Counted from the stretch's first letter, positions 23,405 through 31,538 are shown. The stretch is 59,892 nucleotides of DNA from Candidatus Tectomicrobia bacterium (GCA_016192135.1 JACPUR010000015.1:1-59892), one strand, 5' to 3'. A program made the numbers and translations. Notes: generated by a model from the letters alone, not told the origin.

Positions 23405-25720
23405 ATGACCCACGACGAGAAGCTCCTCCCCCACTCCTCCCACTGGGGCGCCTTCCGCGCCCGGGTGCTGGGCGGCCGGCTGATCGGCGTCGAGCCCTTC
23501 GAGAAGGACAAGAACCCCTCGCCGCTGCTCGGCTCCATCCCCGGGGCCCTCTACCACGAGACCCGCATCCCCCAGCCCATGGTGCGGGCCGGCTGGCTCG
23601 AGCGCGGCCCCGAGAGCCGGGAGAGGCGCGGCGAGGAGGCCTTCGTCCCCGTCTCCTGGGAGGTGGCCCTCGACCTCGTGGCGGACGAGCTGAAGCGGGT
23701 GAAGGAGGCGCACGGCAACGCCTCCATCTTCGGAGGTTCCTACGGCTGGGGCAGCGCGGGCCGATTCCACCAGGCCAAGGTCCAGCTCCACCGCTTCCTG
23801 AACACCATCGGCGGCTTCACCGCCCAGGTGCACACCTATTCCATCGCCGCGGGCTACGCCATCCTCCCCTACGCCTTCGGCGACCACGCCGCCTGCCAGG
23901 GCCCCCTGACCTCCTGGGACTCCATCGCCCGGCACGCCCGGCTCGTGGTGATGTTCGGGGGGCTCCCCCTGAAGAACGTCCAGGTCTGCCACGGCGGGCC
24001 CGTCGAGCACGCCACCCTCCACTGGCTGGGCCGGGCCAGGGAGGCGGGGGTCGAGTTCGTGAACGTGAGCCCCCTGCGGGAGGACGCGCCGGACCTCCTC
24101 GGGGCCGAATGGATCGCCCCCCGGCCCAACACCGACACCGCCCTCATGCTGGGGCTCGCCCACACCCTCCGGGCCGAGGGGCTGCACGACCGCGGGTTCC
24201 TCGCCCGCTGCTGCGCGGGCTACGAGAAGTTCGAGCGCTACCTCCTGGGCCTGGACGACGGCCGGCCCAAGGACGCCGGGTGGGCGGCCCGCATCTGCGA
24301 GGTGGAGGCCGAGGCCATCCGCCGCCTCGCCCGCCGCATGGCGGCCGGGCGCACCCTCGTCATGGTCACCTGGTCCCTCCAGCGGGCGGACCACGGGGAG
24401 CAGCCCTTCTGGGCGGCGGTCGCCCTCGCGGCCATGCTGGGGCAGATCGGCCTCCCCGGCGGGGGGCTCGGCTTCGGCTACGGCTCGATGGGCGGGATGG
24501 GCAACCCCAAGCTGGAGGTGGGCGGCCCCTCCATGAGCCCGGGGCGGAACCCCACGGGGAGCTTCATCCCCGTCGCCCGCATCGCCGACATGCTGCTCCA
24601 CCCGGGCGGGCGCTACACCTTCGACTGCGGGGAGCGGACCTACCCCGACATCCAGCTCGTCTACTGGTGCGGCGGGAACCCCTTCCACCACCACCAGGAC
24701 CTGAACCGCCTGGTGCAAGCCTGGAAGCGGCCCGGCACCGTCGTCGTCCACGAGCCCTGGTGGACCCCCGCCGCCCGCCACGCCGACATCGTGCTCCCCG
24801 CCACCACCACCCTGGAGCGCAACGACATCGGCGCCTGCGCGAACGACCGCTTCCTCATCGCCATGCACCAGGCGGTCGAGCCAGTGGGCGGGGCGCGGGA
24901 CGACTTCGGCATCCTCTCCGATCTCGCCGCGCGCCTGGGCACCCGGGAAGCCTTCACCGAGGGGCGGACCGAGATGGAGTGGGTGCGCCATCTCTACGAG
25001 GAGACGGGGAAGAAAGCCTCCGCGAAGGGCGTCTCCCTGCCGGACTTCGACGCCTTCTGGCGCGAGGGCTGGGCCGAGATCCCCGAGCCCGAGGAGCCGA
25101 ACATCCTCTACGGCAGGTTCCGCGAGGACCCGGAGGCGAACCCCCTCAAGACCCCCTCGGGCAGGATCGAGCTCTTCTCCGAGGCCATCGCGCGCGCGGG
25201 CCTCCCGGACTGCCCTCCGCATCCGGCCTGGATCGAGCCGGCCGAGTGGCTGGGGGGCGAGGCGGCGAGGCGCTATCCCCTCCACCTCGTCTCGAACCAA
25301 CCCAAGACCCGGCTCCACAGCCAGATGGACGACAGCGGGATCAGCCGCGAGGCCAAAGTGAATGGCCGCGAGCCGGCCTGGCTCCACCCGGCCGAGGCCG
25401 GGGCGCGGGGGCTCAGGGAGGGCGACATCATCCGCGTCTTCAACGGGCGCGGCGCCACCCTCGCCGGGCTGCGCCTGAGCGAGGGGGTGCGCCGGGGGGT
25501 GCTGCTCCTGCCGACTGGGGCCTGGTACGACCCCGCCGAGCCGGGCCGCCCCGGCGCCCTCGACAAGCACGGCAACCCCAACGTCTTGACCCTCGACAAG
25601 GGGAGCTCCGGCCTGGGCCAGGGCCCCATCTCCCACACGGCTTTGGTCGAGGTGGAGCGCTACGAGGGCGATCTCCCCCCCGTCACCGCCTTCCGCCCCC
25701 CGGCGGTGGTGGAGGGATGA
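23405..25720 (+). CDS. Molybdopterin oxidoreductase, BisC/TorA (DMSO reductase) type
   Basis: A 771-residue bis-MGD enzyme. Near residue 115 the segment GGSYGWGSAGRFHQAK matches the Mo-coordinating serine region of TMAO and biotin sulfoxide reductases. Further cofactor-binding segments include WCGGNPFHHHQDLNRL, VVHEPWWTPAARHADIVLPAT and the C-terminal NQPKTRLHSQMD and NGRGATLAGLRLSEGVRRGVLLLPTGAWYDP. There is no N-terminal 4Fe-4S CxxC motif and no Tat signal, so it is cytoplasmic and BisC-like. It would reduce an S- or N-oxide. ATG 23405 is chosen because conservation begins there. Confidence 0.87.
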   Translation: MTHDEKLLPHSSHWGAFRARVLGGRLIGVEPFEKDKNPSPLLGSIPGALYHETRIPQPMVRAGWLERGPESRERRGEEAFVPVSWEVALDLVADELKRVKEAHGNASIFGGSYGWGSAGRFHQAKVQLHRFLNTIGGFTAQVHTYSIAAGYAILPYAFGDHAACQGPLTSWDSIARHARLVVMFGGLPLKNVQVCHGGPVEHATLHWLGRAREAGVEFVNVSPLREDAPDLLGAEWIAPRPNTDTALMLGLAHTLRAEGLHDRGFLARCCAGYEKFERYLLGLDDGRPKDAGWAARICEVEAEAIRRLARRMAAGRTLVMVTWSLQRADHGEQPFWAAVALAAMLGQIGLPGGGLGFGYGSMGGMGNPKLEVGGPSMSPGRNPTGSFIPVARIADMLLHPGGRYTFDCGERTYPDIQLVYWCGGNPFHHHQDLNRLVQAWKRPGTVVVHEPWWTPAARHADIVLPATTTLERNDIGACANDRFLIAMHQAVEPVGGARDDFGILSDLAARLGTREAFTEGRTEMEWVRHLYEETGKKASAKGVSLPDFDAFWREGWAEIPEPEEPNILYGRFREDPEANPLKTPSGRIELFSEAIARAGLPDCPPHPAWIEPAEWLGGEAARRYPLHLVSNQPKTRLHSQMDDSGISREAKVNGREPAWLHPAEAGARGLREGDIIRVFNGRGATLAGLRLSEGVRRGVLLLPTGAWYDPAEPGRPGALDKHGNPNVLTLDKGSSGLGQGPISHTALVEVERYEGDLPPVTAFRPPAVVEG

Positions 25721-25734
25721 GGGCAGCAGGTCCT

Positions 25735-25764
25735 GTACTCTTGGGCTTCTTCCCGAACAACTGA
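25735..25764 (+). pseudogene. Remnant C-terminus homologous to the HNH gene at 59181
   Basis: The last ten codons read VLLGFFPNN-stop. The HNH-like gene at the other end of the window finishes VFLGFFLNN-stop. Over about 38 nt including the stop and a few bases beyond, the two DNAs differ at only about eight positions, all transitions and mostly third-codon positions. Nothing upstream (the molybdoenzyme gene) belongs to it, so this is the tail of a lost relative. Confidence 0.55.
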
Positions 25765-25809
25765 CAAGGTGGCTTTGATAAGATTCGTTAGACGGAAACT
25801 CACGGCTCC

Positions 25810-25846
25810 ATGAGAATCAAGCTGGACGAGAATTTGTCCCGGCGTC
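25810..25846 (+). pseudogene. Truncated DUF5615-like toxin start
   Basis: ATG 25810 opens MRIKLDENLSRR, the typical first dozen residues of DUF5615 PIN-like toxins (MKILLDENLPRRL). Similarity stops abruptly at the GTCCAAC heptamer (25844-25850), which is one core of the attC-like site. It is on the strand opposite to the intact toxin. It reads as an older toxin gene cut by insertion of the cassette array. Confidence 0.5.
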
Positions 25847-25903
25847 CAACGCCGTGGGTGAGAGGCGCGGTCCGTCGCGTCCTTCTCAACCCAATGGTTA
25901 GCC
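25844..25903 (-). other. attC-like recombination site 1 (60 bp)
   Basis: On the minus strand it runs from GGCTAAC to GTTGGAC (an exact GTTRRRY core). The arms pair as AAC/GTT, an unpaired spacer, TGGGT/ACCCA, GAGA/TCTC, GG/CC and CGCG/CGCG: 18 pairs interrupted by single extrahelical T, A and A, all on one arm. This box-spacer-box layout with one-sided bulges and a 60-bp length is that of integron attC sites. It begins 10 bp after the toxin stop codon. Confidence 0.65.
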
Positions 25904-25912
25904 ACCGACCCC

Positions 25913-26281
25913 CTACTGAACGAGAGGAAGAATCCGCGCCCGGAGACGAGACTCGTCGATAGTGATCAAGGCACCCCGCTCCAGGAGCTCTTGATGCTCG
26001 CGTAAAGCCGCCACGACAATGCCGCTAAGATGATCGGGCGTTACATCCTGCGTCCGCACCTGAATGACACTAGGGCCAGCCGCCCGGGCGGTAGCCAGAA
26101 TGATTCCGAAGTCTAGATCGTTGGTGAAGACAACGCAGCCGTTGTCACGCGCCCAGCCTAGGACTACCGGATCAAGCGCACTGCCCTCACCCACACCCGA
26201 CCAGTGAACGGCGGGAAAACCGCTACGCTCAAGGATAGGCACCCACGACGGGGAAAGGTTCATGTCTACAAGGATTTTCAC
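25913..26281 (-). CDS. DUF5615 PIN-like toxin
   Basis: A 122-residue protein opening MKILVDMNLSPSWVPIL, with VVFTNDLDFGIILA and a C-terminal GALITIDESRLRARILPL. These are the hallmarks of DUF5615 (Mut7-C/PIN-like) toxins: an early Asp, the TxDxDF acidic motif and a late ITIDxxxxR strand. Its start overlaps the antitoxin stop (ATGA, 26278-26281). It is presumed to be a ribonuclease neutralised by the DUF433 protein. It lies in the lower-GC cassette island. Confidence 0.82.
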   Translation of the reverse strand: MKILVDMNLSPSWVPILERSGFPAVHWSGVGEGSALDPVVLGWARDNGCVVFTNDLDFGIILATARAAGPSVIQVRTQDVTPDHLSGIVVAALREHQELLERGALITIDESRLRARILPLVQ

Positions 26282-26508
26282 GGGCGACCGAGCTGGACCT
26301 CGATCTCTTCTGCACGCCAGGCCGCGTAGGCGAGGGCCTCAGCGATGTCGGGTTCCTCAAGGTAGGGATAAAGCCTGAGGATCTCTTCCTTGGAATGGCC
26401 GGCAGCCATGAGGCCAACGATCGTTCCCACGGTAACCCGAAGGCCTCGGATGCAGGGTTTCCCCCCCATCACCTGTGGGTCGGCGGTGATCCTCGTAAGG
26501 TCCTTCAT
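26278..26508 (-). CDS. DUF433 antitoxin
   Basis: A 76-residue protein: LTRITADPQVMGGKPCIRGLRVTVGTIVGLMAAGHSKEEILRLYPYLEEPDIAEALAYAAWR. The GKPCIRGLRVTV and YPYLEEPDIAEAL motifs define DUF433, a small winged-helix-like antitoxin family normally paired with DUF5615. The antitoxin is first and overlaps the toxin by 4 bp, as usual in type II systems. A GAGGTGA-like site precedes the start. DUF433 proteins are expected to repress their own promoter. Confidence 0.85.
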   Translation of the reverse strand: MKDLTRITADPQVMGGKPCIRGLRVTVGTIVGLMAAGHSKEEILRLYPYLEEPDIAEALAYAAWRAEEIEVQLGRP

Positions 26509-26559
26509 CTCGTCACCTCCGGCGGAAACAGAAACATTATAGCCGGAAATGCCCTTGCC

Positions 26560-26683
26560 GGCTAACGCTGGCGATCAGCGGCGCCGAGCGAAGCGAGGGA
26601 ACTCGCGGCGGAGCTCGCACGCGAGAACGCGCTCGTGTTCAGCGGCAGCGCAAAGCGCCTTCCGGTGGATACGCTGGTTAGGC
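26560..26683 (-). other. attC-like recombination site 2 (124 bp)
   Basis: On the minus strand it starts GCCTAAC (exact RYYYAAC; contains the TAA stop of the HEPN-like gene) and ends GTTAGCC. CTAAC pairs with GTTAG, and after a short spacer GCG-ATC pairs with GATCGC with one extrahelical T. The 90-nt interior holds further hairpin-forming sequence. Length and box order fit larger attC sites; the terminal heptamer deviates from GTTRRRY by one base. Confidence 0.55.
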
Positions 26684-27607
26684 ACCCTCCACTCCTCTCA
26701 GAGGACCCGGCCCACCAACCAGGCGCTTCCCTCTCGCCGCCCCTCGACTGAGGCCGTCAGGCGTGGCCGCTGAAGTCCCTGCGTGATAGACATCGAAGAA
26801 TAGGTCGATGTTATGCTCACCACCATCACAGAGCAGCGACACGCGGTCGATGATGTGCTGATCAGGACCCGCTACGCCGAGGCTGCCTCGGCGCTTAAAG
26901 CTATAGGGATGGCCTTGGGGGCAACGCAGTTCTGCGCAGTATTGAATGTAGTCCCCTGGAATCGGATTCGTCGGATCGAAACCGAATGAACCTGCGGCGC
27001 CGGGAAGAGTATCCATTTGAGGCGCTGAACCGAGGCGTTCATGACCCGCAAAGAGTGACACAGTGCGGTTGACCACATCATGGAGGAGCTCGAGGGCCTT
27101 CAGCGCGTCCTCGCGAGGCTTCGCGCCCGAGCCATGCGCATAACGGTTCCTAAGCTCAGCCAGATCTAAGACCGCTTTGCGCGCCTCGGGAGTAAGAAGA
27201 CCGGCCTTCGTCAGGAAGCGCGCTATTGCGCTCAGCTCGAAGCGATCGATCTCAGGTATAGCCTCCTCGGGCAGATCGAGAGCCTCGTCGTCCTTCCGAA
27301 CAGCGAGACCCTCACCCAAGACGTCCTTGACAATCCGCTCCGACGCGATGCCGCACATCGCGACGCAGGAGTAGAAGTGTCCGTGACGATACAGCTCGCG
27401 AGCCTCAAGGAGTAGTGGTACATGAGGACCGGAAGTCGGCTCAAGGTCAGGCAACTCGCTCCATCGCCGCAGGGTCTCGTCGGGATCGAGAACAAGGTGC
27501 TTCGCCAGCTTCTCCTTGATGCCGTCGAGATCGCGACGTTTCGCGAGTAGCCTCCTGAGAACGCCTGGCAGGAGGTCTGCGAAGGCCCCCCCTTCGGCTT
27601 CTGTCAT
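26678..27607 (-). CDS. HEPN-like domain protein
   Basis: A 309-residue protein of unknown function. Residues 70-210 are helical with SCVAMCGIASERIVKDVLGEG and DLAELRNRYAHGSG; RNRYAH fits the Rx4-6H motif of HEPN ribonuclease-type domains and the layout resembles DUF4145-like proteins. The C-terminal part has possible zinc-binding cysteines (CAELRCPQGH, LLCDGGEH). The final 30 residues are low complexity and run into the attC-like site, whose first box supplies the stop. HEPN proteins of this kind are frequent in defence and toxin modules; the role here is inferred. Confidence 0.55.
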   Translation of the reverse strand: MTEAEGGAFADLLPGVLRRLLAKRRDLDGIKEKLAKHLVLDPDETLRRWSELPDLEPTSGPHVPLLLEARELYRHGHFYSCVAMCGIASERIVKDVLGEGLAVRKDDEALDLPEEAIPEIDRFELSAIARFLTKAGLLTPEARKAVLDLAELRNRYAHGSGAKPREDALKALELLHDVVNRTVSLFAGHERLGSAPQMDTLPGAAGSFGFDPTNPIPGDYIQYCAELRCPQGHPYSFKRRGSLGVAGPDQHIIDRVSLLCDGGEHNIDLFFDVYHAGTSAATPDGLSRGAARGKRLVGGPGPLRGVEGA

Positions 27608-27938
27608 CACGTGTCACCGATGATTGTGTGCATAACAACAATTAGCCGACCCGGAGTTCCGTTTCCCAGCGGTATCACACGCCGCGGGATTTCTTGCCGA
27701 AGGCGCGTTGACCCCTATGTATTCTATTGCTCGTTGCCTGTCCAACGGCATATCACGGCATCTCAATTCGACAGCCAGCCCGGGCTGAAAATTCCCGTGC
27801 CCGCACTTTGCCCCCGTCCTCCCCCTCCCGCGCGCTCCCCACCACGATGAGCCACAGCCCCCCCCGCGTTGCCCCTCCCTCTGGCCGGGCCTATAATCCC
27901 CGCTGGATCCTCGGCCCGGCTCCGGTGAAAGGCCCCGC
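27608..27938. other. 331-bp intergenic region, right flank of the cassette island
   Basis: No supported gene. It holds the GTTATGC heptamer (minus strand, 27636-27630) and an AT-rich stretch around 27705-27760 where the promoter of the following operon should lie. TTGACC at 27708-27713 could be a -35, but I see no good -10 at standard spacing. Confidence 0.35.
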
Positions 27939-28772
27939 TTGGACTCGACTTTCAGCCTCTCCGCCCATCTTTTCGCCTACGAGGCCCTCTCCGGGGACCA
28001 CCTGCGCGAGGCCGCCGGGGCGGGCTTCCGCCGGGTGGAGCTCTGGGCCATGACGCCCCACTTCGACGCGGGCGACCCGGCCGCGCTCGCGCGCCTGAAG
28101 GGCTGGCTCCGGGAGCTCTCCCTCGAGGCCGCGAGCTTCCACGCCCCTTTCTACGCCGATCTGTCCGAGGCCCGGGCCGGGCGCTTCCTCTCCCTGGCCC
28201 ACCCCGACCGGGCCGCGCGCGAGGACGCCCTCGCCCGCACCGAGCGGGCCATGCGCGCCCTCGCGGAGACGGGGGCGAGGGTGGCCGTCCTCCATCCCTC
28301 CGGCGCGGCCGGGGACGCGGAGGAGAACCTCCGGGCGAGCCTGGAGCGCCTCCTCCCCCTGGCCGAGACGCTGGGCCTCACCCTGGCGCTCGAGAACATC
28401 CCGGCCCCGCTGGGCCGGCCGGAGGCGCTGGCGGGCTTCCTCGGGCGGATGGATCACCCCCGGCTCAGGGCCTGCATCGACGCGGGCCACGCCCGCATCA
28501 CGGAGGGCGGGGGGGCGGCCGGCGCCTACGCGCGCCTCGCCCCCTGGTGCGCGGCCACTCACATCCACGACAACGACGGCCGGCGGGACGAGCATCTCGT
28601 CCCCGGCGAGGGCGCGGTGGACTGGGGCGCCTTCGCGGGGGCCCTCGAGGCGGCCGGGTACGGTGGAGCGCTCACCTTCGAGATCAAGCGCCGCGAGGAG
28701 CCCTACCGGGATACTCTTTCACGCCTGAAGGAGGCCGCCCGGCGGCTCGCGCCCCAGAGGGAGCCGCGATGA
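27939..28772 (+). CDS. Sugar phosphate isomerase/epimerase-like TIM-barrel protein
   Basis: A 277-residue AP-endonuclease-2/xylose-isomerase-like protein. Metal-site segments are visible: FRRVELWA (Glu), ASFHAPFYADL (His), VLHPSGA (His), LALENIPAP (Glu), ACIDAGHAR (Asp, His), THIHDNDGRRDEHL (His, Asp, His) and LTFEIKRRE (Glu). It would bind two or three divalent metals and isomerise or epimerise a sugar or polyol. The start is probably TTG 27939 behind GTGAAAGG, since no ATG precedes the first strand. It is the first gene of an operon; its stop overlaps the next start (ATGA). Confidence 0.78.
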   Translation: MDSTFSLSAHLFAYEALSGDHLREAAGAGFRRVELWAMTPHFDAGDPAALARLKGWLRELSLEAASFHAPFYADLSEARAGRFLSLAHPDRAAREDALARTERAMRALAETGARVAVLHPSGAAGDAEENLRASLERLLPLAETLGLTLALENIPAPLGRPEALAGFLGRMDHPRLRACIDAGHARITEGGGAAGAYARLAPWCAATHIHDNDGRRDEHLVPGEGAVDWGAFAGALEAAGYGGALTFEIKRREEPYRDTLSRLKEAARRLAPQREPR

Positions 28773-29821
28773 CCGCGCCCCCGGCCGCCACCCTGGAGGC
28801 GGACCGCGCCCTCGGCCGCCTCCGCGCGATGGCCCGGGAGCGCTTCGGGGCGGCGGCGGAGGCCGCCATGCTCGCCGGGGACGCCTCGGACCGGCGGTAC
28901 GCGCGCCTCCTCCACCCCGGCGCGGCGCCCGGGAGCTCGATCGGGATGATCCTCTCTTCCCCCTTCGAGCCGGACGAGCTGCCCTTCCTCGAGGCGCGGG
29001 CGCACTTCGCGGCCCTGGGCCAGCCCGTGCCCGAGCTCTACGCGATGGACCCGGCGGCGGGCCTCATCCTCCTCGAGGACGGGGGCGCCCGCTCCCTCGA
29101 GGACCTATGGAACGCCTCGGGTTGGGAGGCCGCCCGCCCCTTCTACGAGAGGGCGGTGGACCTGCTGATTTCGCTTCAAGAGGGGAAGCGCGAGGCCCCG
29201 GGGCCGGCGCTCGGGCGGGCCTTCGACCCGCCCTTCTTCTCGCGGGAGCTCCACCACACCCGCCGCTGGGCCTTCGAGGGGCTGCTGGGCGTGGAGGCGC
29301 CGGAGGAGGCCTTAGCCCCCCACTTCGACGCCCTCTCCGAGGCGCTCTGCCGCCAGCCCTTCCGCCTCGCCCACCGCGACTACCACAGCCGCAACCTCAT
29401 GGCCGGGGAGGACGGGCGGCTCATGGTGCTCGACTTCCAGGACGCCCGGCGGGGGCCCGCCCTCTACGACCTGGCCTCCCTCGTCTTCGACAGCTACGCC
29501 GGGCTTCCGGAGGCGGCGCGCGCCCATCTGGCGGCGCGCTTCCATGCGGGGGCCCCGGCCGCCCGGGAGATCGGGGGCGAGGGCGCCTTCCAGGCCGCGC
29601 TGGCCCGGGCCGGGCTCCAGCGGAACCTGAAGGCCATCGGCACCTTCGCCTTCCAGCGCGTCGAGCGCGGGAACGCCTTCTACCTCCCCTTCATCCCCCC
29701 CACCGTCCGCTCGGTGCGGCGGCACCTCTCGCTCCTGCCGGAGCGGGCGGCCTTGGGGCGCCTGCTCGCGCCCTTCCTGGACGCCCTGGAGCGCTCCTCC
29801 TCCGGGAGGGGCGGGACGTGA
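28769..29821 (+). CDS. AmgK-like amino-sugar (MurNAc/GlcNAc) kinase
   Basis: A 350-residue aminoglycoside-phosphotransferase-fold kinase. LAGDASDRRYARLLHPG near the N-terminus is a signature of AmgK, the anomeric MurNAc/GlcNAc 1-kinase of cell-wall recycling. The catalytic loop FRLAHRDYHSRNLM supplies Asp and Asn, and VLDFQDARRGPALYDLASL the metal Asp. The arrangement with NagZ downstream in the same operon supports a role in peptidoglycan recycling. Start ATG 28769 overlaps the upstream stop; its own stop overlaps the next start (GTGA). Confidence 0.78.
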   Translation: MTAPPAATLEADRALGRLRAMARERFGAAAEAAMLAGDASDRRYARLLHPGAAPGSSIGMILSSPFEPDELPFLEARAHFAALGQPVPELYAMDPAAGLILLEDGGARSLEDLWNASGWEAARPFYERAVDLLISLQEGKREAPGPALGRAFDPPFFSRELHHTRRWAFEGLLGVEAPEEALAPHFDALSEALCRQPFRLAHRDYHSRNLMAGEDGRLMVLDFQDARRGPALYDLASLVFDSYAGLPEAARAHLAARFHAGAPAAREIGGEGAFQAALARAGLQRNLKAIGTFAFQRVERGNAFYLPFIPPTVRSVRRHLSLLPERAALGRLLAPFLDALERSSSGRGGT

Positions 29822-30411
29822 ACGGCGCCCTCTCCGAGTTCTTCTACAAGCGGACAGAGCTCTGCCTGTACGACTTCCCCTATCCGGGGGAAATTCCCCC
29901 CTCGGAGGCGCGCATCGAGGTGGAGCACAAGGTGCTCGATATCTCCTCCCCCGACCGCGAGATCATCTGCGAGATCCAGGGGGCGGCCCTCCCGATGGAG
30001 CGCTACGCCCGGGGGGAGAAGTGCTTCGTGGCCCTGCACCGGGGGCGCCCGGTGAGCTACATCTGGGGCGCGGCGGGGCCGGTGGGGGTGGAGGAGATCG
30101 CGATGGCGGTGAAGCCGGCCCCGGGGGAGGCCTACCTGTACGACGCCTTCACCCTGGAGGGCTGGCGCGGGCGGAACCTGTATCCCTCGGTCCTCCGCCG
30201 CGCCCTCGAGGACGGGAAGGCGGAGGGCCTCAAGCGGATGATGATCTTCGTCGAGGCGGGCAACGCGGCCTCCCGGCGCGGGGTGGCGAAGGCGGGGTTC
30301 GTTTTGTTCCAGACGCTCGTCTGCCACCGGATGCTCCACCTGTTCCACTGGCCCACGCTCCTCCCGCCCGAGGCGGGACATGCGCCGGCGGCGTTCGTGA
30401 CGCGCATCTAA
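29818..30411 (+). CDS. GNAT-family N-acetyltransferase
   Basis: A 197-residue protein starting at GTG 29818 (overlapping the kinase stop). EAYLYDAFTLEGWRGRNLYPSVLRRALEDGKAEGLKRMMIFVEAGNAASRRGVAKAGF contains the acetyl-CoA-binding R-G-x-N/G-L region and the N-xx-S helix of GNAT enzymes. The N-terminal 60 residues are a variable beta-rich leader. It probably acetylates an amino group on a product of the same operon, such as an amino sugar. Exact acceptor unknown. Confidence 0.75.
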   Translation: MNGALSEFFYKRTELCLYDFPYPGEIPPSEARIEVEHKVLDISSPDREIICEIQGAALPMERYARGEKCFVALHRGRPVSYIWGAAGPVGVEEIAMAVKPAPGEAYLYDAFTLEGWRGRNLYPSVLRRALEDGKAEGLKRMMIFVEAGNAASRRGVAKAGFVLFQTLVCHRMLHLFHWPTLLPPEAGHAPAAFVTRI

Positions 30412-30488
30412 GCCGCCGCGTTGACCGGCCGCCGCCGGATTCCTACTATTTTCGCTCCCGCCGGAATGGCGGATGAGATGAGGTGACG

Positions 30489-31538
30489 ATGGCTTCCTGC
30501 TGCCCGACAGCTCCTCCCGGCGCCCGCCGGTCCGGCCCCGGCCGCCTCGAGGTCCGCGCCCACGCTTCACCGGAGGCCTTCACCCGGCTGACCGGGGAGT
30601 GGCGCGCCCTGCTCGCCGGGGGCCCGAGCCACCCCTTCTACGACCCCGCCTGGCACCTGTGCTGGTGGAAGCACCTCGGCTCGGGGACGCTCCACGTCTG
30701 CGAGGTGCGCCGCCCGGACGGGGGCCTCGCGGCGGCCGCGCCCTTCGTGGTGAACGGGGACGGGCTTTTGCGCCTCACGGGCGGCGAGGACCTCTCGGAC
30801 TACCTCGACATCGCGGCGGCCCCGGGCGCCCACGCCGAGGCGTGGGCCGCCCTGCTCGCCCACCTGCGCGGCCCGGAGGCGCCGGAGTGGAAGGAGCTCC
30901 TGGTGCGCGGGCTGCCCGCGGCCTCCCCCACCCTCAAGGCCCTGACCGCGCCGGACGCCCCGGGCCGGGGCCGCGCCGAACAGGAGGAGGTCTGCCCCGT
31001 CGTCCCCCTGCCGGGGAGCTGGGAGGACTACGTGGGCATGCTCGACGCCCGCGACGAGCGGGAGCTGCGCCGGAAGCTCCGCCGCGCCCACATGCAGCCC
31101 CTGGAGTTCCGCCGCACCCTCTCGGAGGACCAGCTCGAGGCGGACCTCGACGAGTTCATCCGCCTCCACGCCCTGAGCCACCCCGAGAAGAGCGGCTTCT
31201 GGAACGAGGCGCGGGGAGCCTTCTTCCGCGAGATGGCGCACGAGATGCTCCGCCTCGGGTGGCTCGACCTGAGCTTCCTCTCCGTGGAGGGCCATACGGC
31301 CGCCGCCAACTTCTCCCTCGACTACGACGACCGCATCTACCTCTACAACTCGGGCTACGACCCGAACGAGCGCCAGCTCAGCGCGGGCCTGGTGCTCCTC
31401 GCCCACAACATCGAGGAGGCCATCAACGCCGGGCGCGCGGCCTTCGACATGCTGCGCGGGGACGAGCCCTACAAGTACACCTTCGGCGCGCTGGATCAGC
31501 CCATCTTCCGCGTCCGCCTCTCCCGGGACGCCGGATGA
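30489..31538 (+). CDS. CelD/BcsL-type (FemAB-like) GNAT acyltransferase
   Basis: A 349-residue protein of the BcsL/CelD acyltransferase family: an N-terminal half with HPFYDPAWHLCWWKHLG, a middle DERELRRKLRRAHM helix, and a C-terminal GNAT-like half ending AFDMLRGDEPYKYTFGALDQPIFRVRL. These proteins occur in polysaccharide operons and may acylate or amino-acylate envelope glycans. ATG 30489 behind GAGGTG is preferred over GTG 30483. Its stop overlaps the next start (ATGA), so it is in the same operon. Confidence 0.8.
   Translation: MASCCPTAPPGARRSGPGRLEVRAHASPEAFTRLTGEWRALLAGGPSHPFYDPAWHLCWWKHLGSGTLHVCEVRRPDGGLAAAAPFVVNGDGLLRLTGGEDLSDYLDIAAAPGAHAEAWAALLAHLRGPEAPEWKELLVRGLPAASPTLKALTAPDAPGRGRAEQEEVCPVVPLPGSWEDYVGMLDARDERELRRKLRRAHMQPLEFRRTLSEDQLEADLDEFIRLHALSHPEKSGFWNEARGAFFREMAHEMLRLGWLDLSFLSVEGHTAAANFSLDYDDRIYLYNSGYDPNERQLSAGLVLLAHNIEEAINAGRAAFDMLRGDEPYKYTFGALDQPIFRVRLSRDAG

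Larger units (their letters stand above)
25844..27636 (-). mobile_element. Probable integron-type gene-cassette array (no integrase in window)
   Basis: Two minus-strand cassettes are inferred: a HEPN-like gene followed by attC-like site 2 (26683-26560), and a DUF433/DUF5615 pair followed by attC-like site 1 (25903-25844). Both sites have the same orientation and each directly follows a gene stop. A GTTATGC heptamer (27636-27630) could mark the right boundary. GC is clearly lower than in the flanks. No IntI gene is seen, so it could be a cassette cluster lacking an integrase. Confidence 0.55.

Noticed and set aside
23276-25636. A 786-codon antisense frame over the molybdoenzyme gene
   Set aside because: It mirrors the codon bias of the sense gene and has no recognisable domain.
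25787-25793. A third, plus-strand attC site ending at GTTAGAC
   Set aside because: The heptamer is exact, but no complementary arm lies upstream within attC length; at most a truncated remnant.
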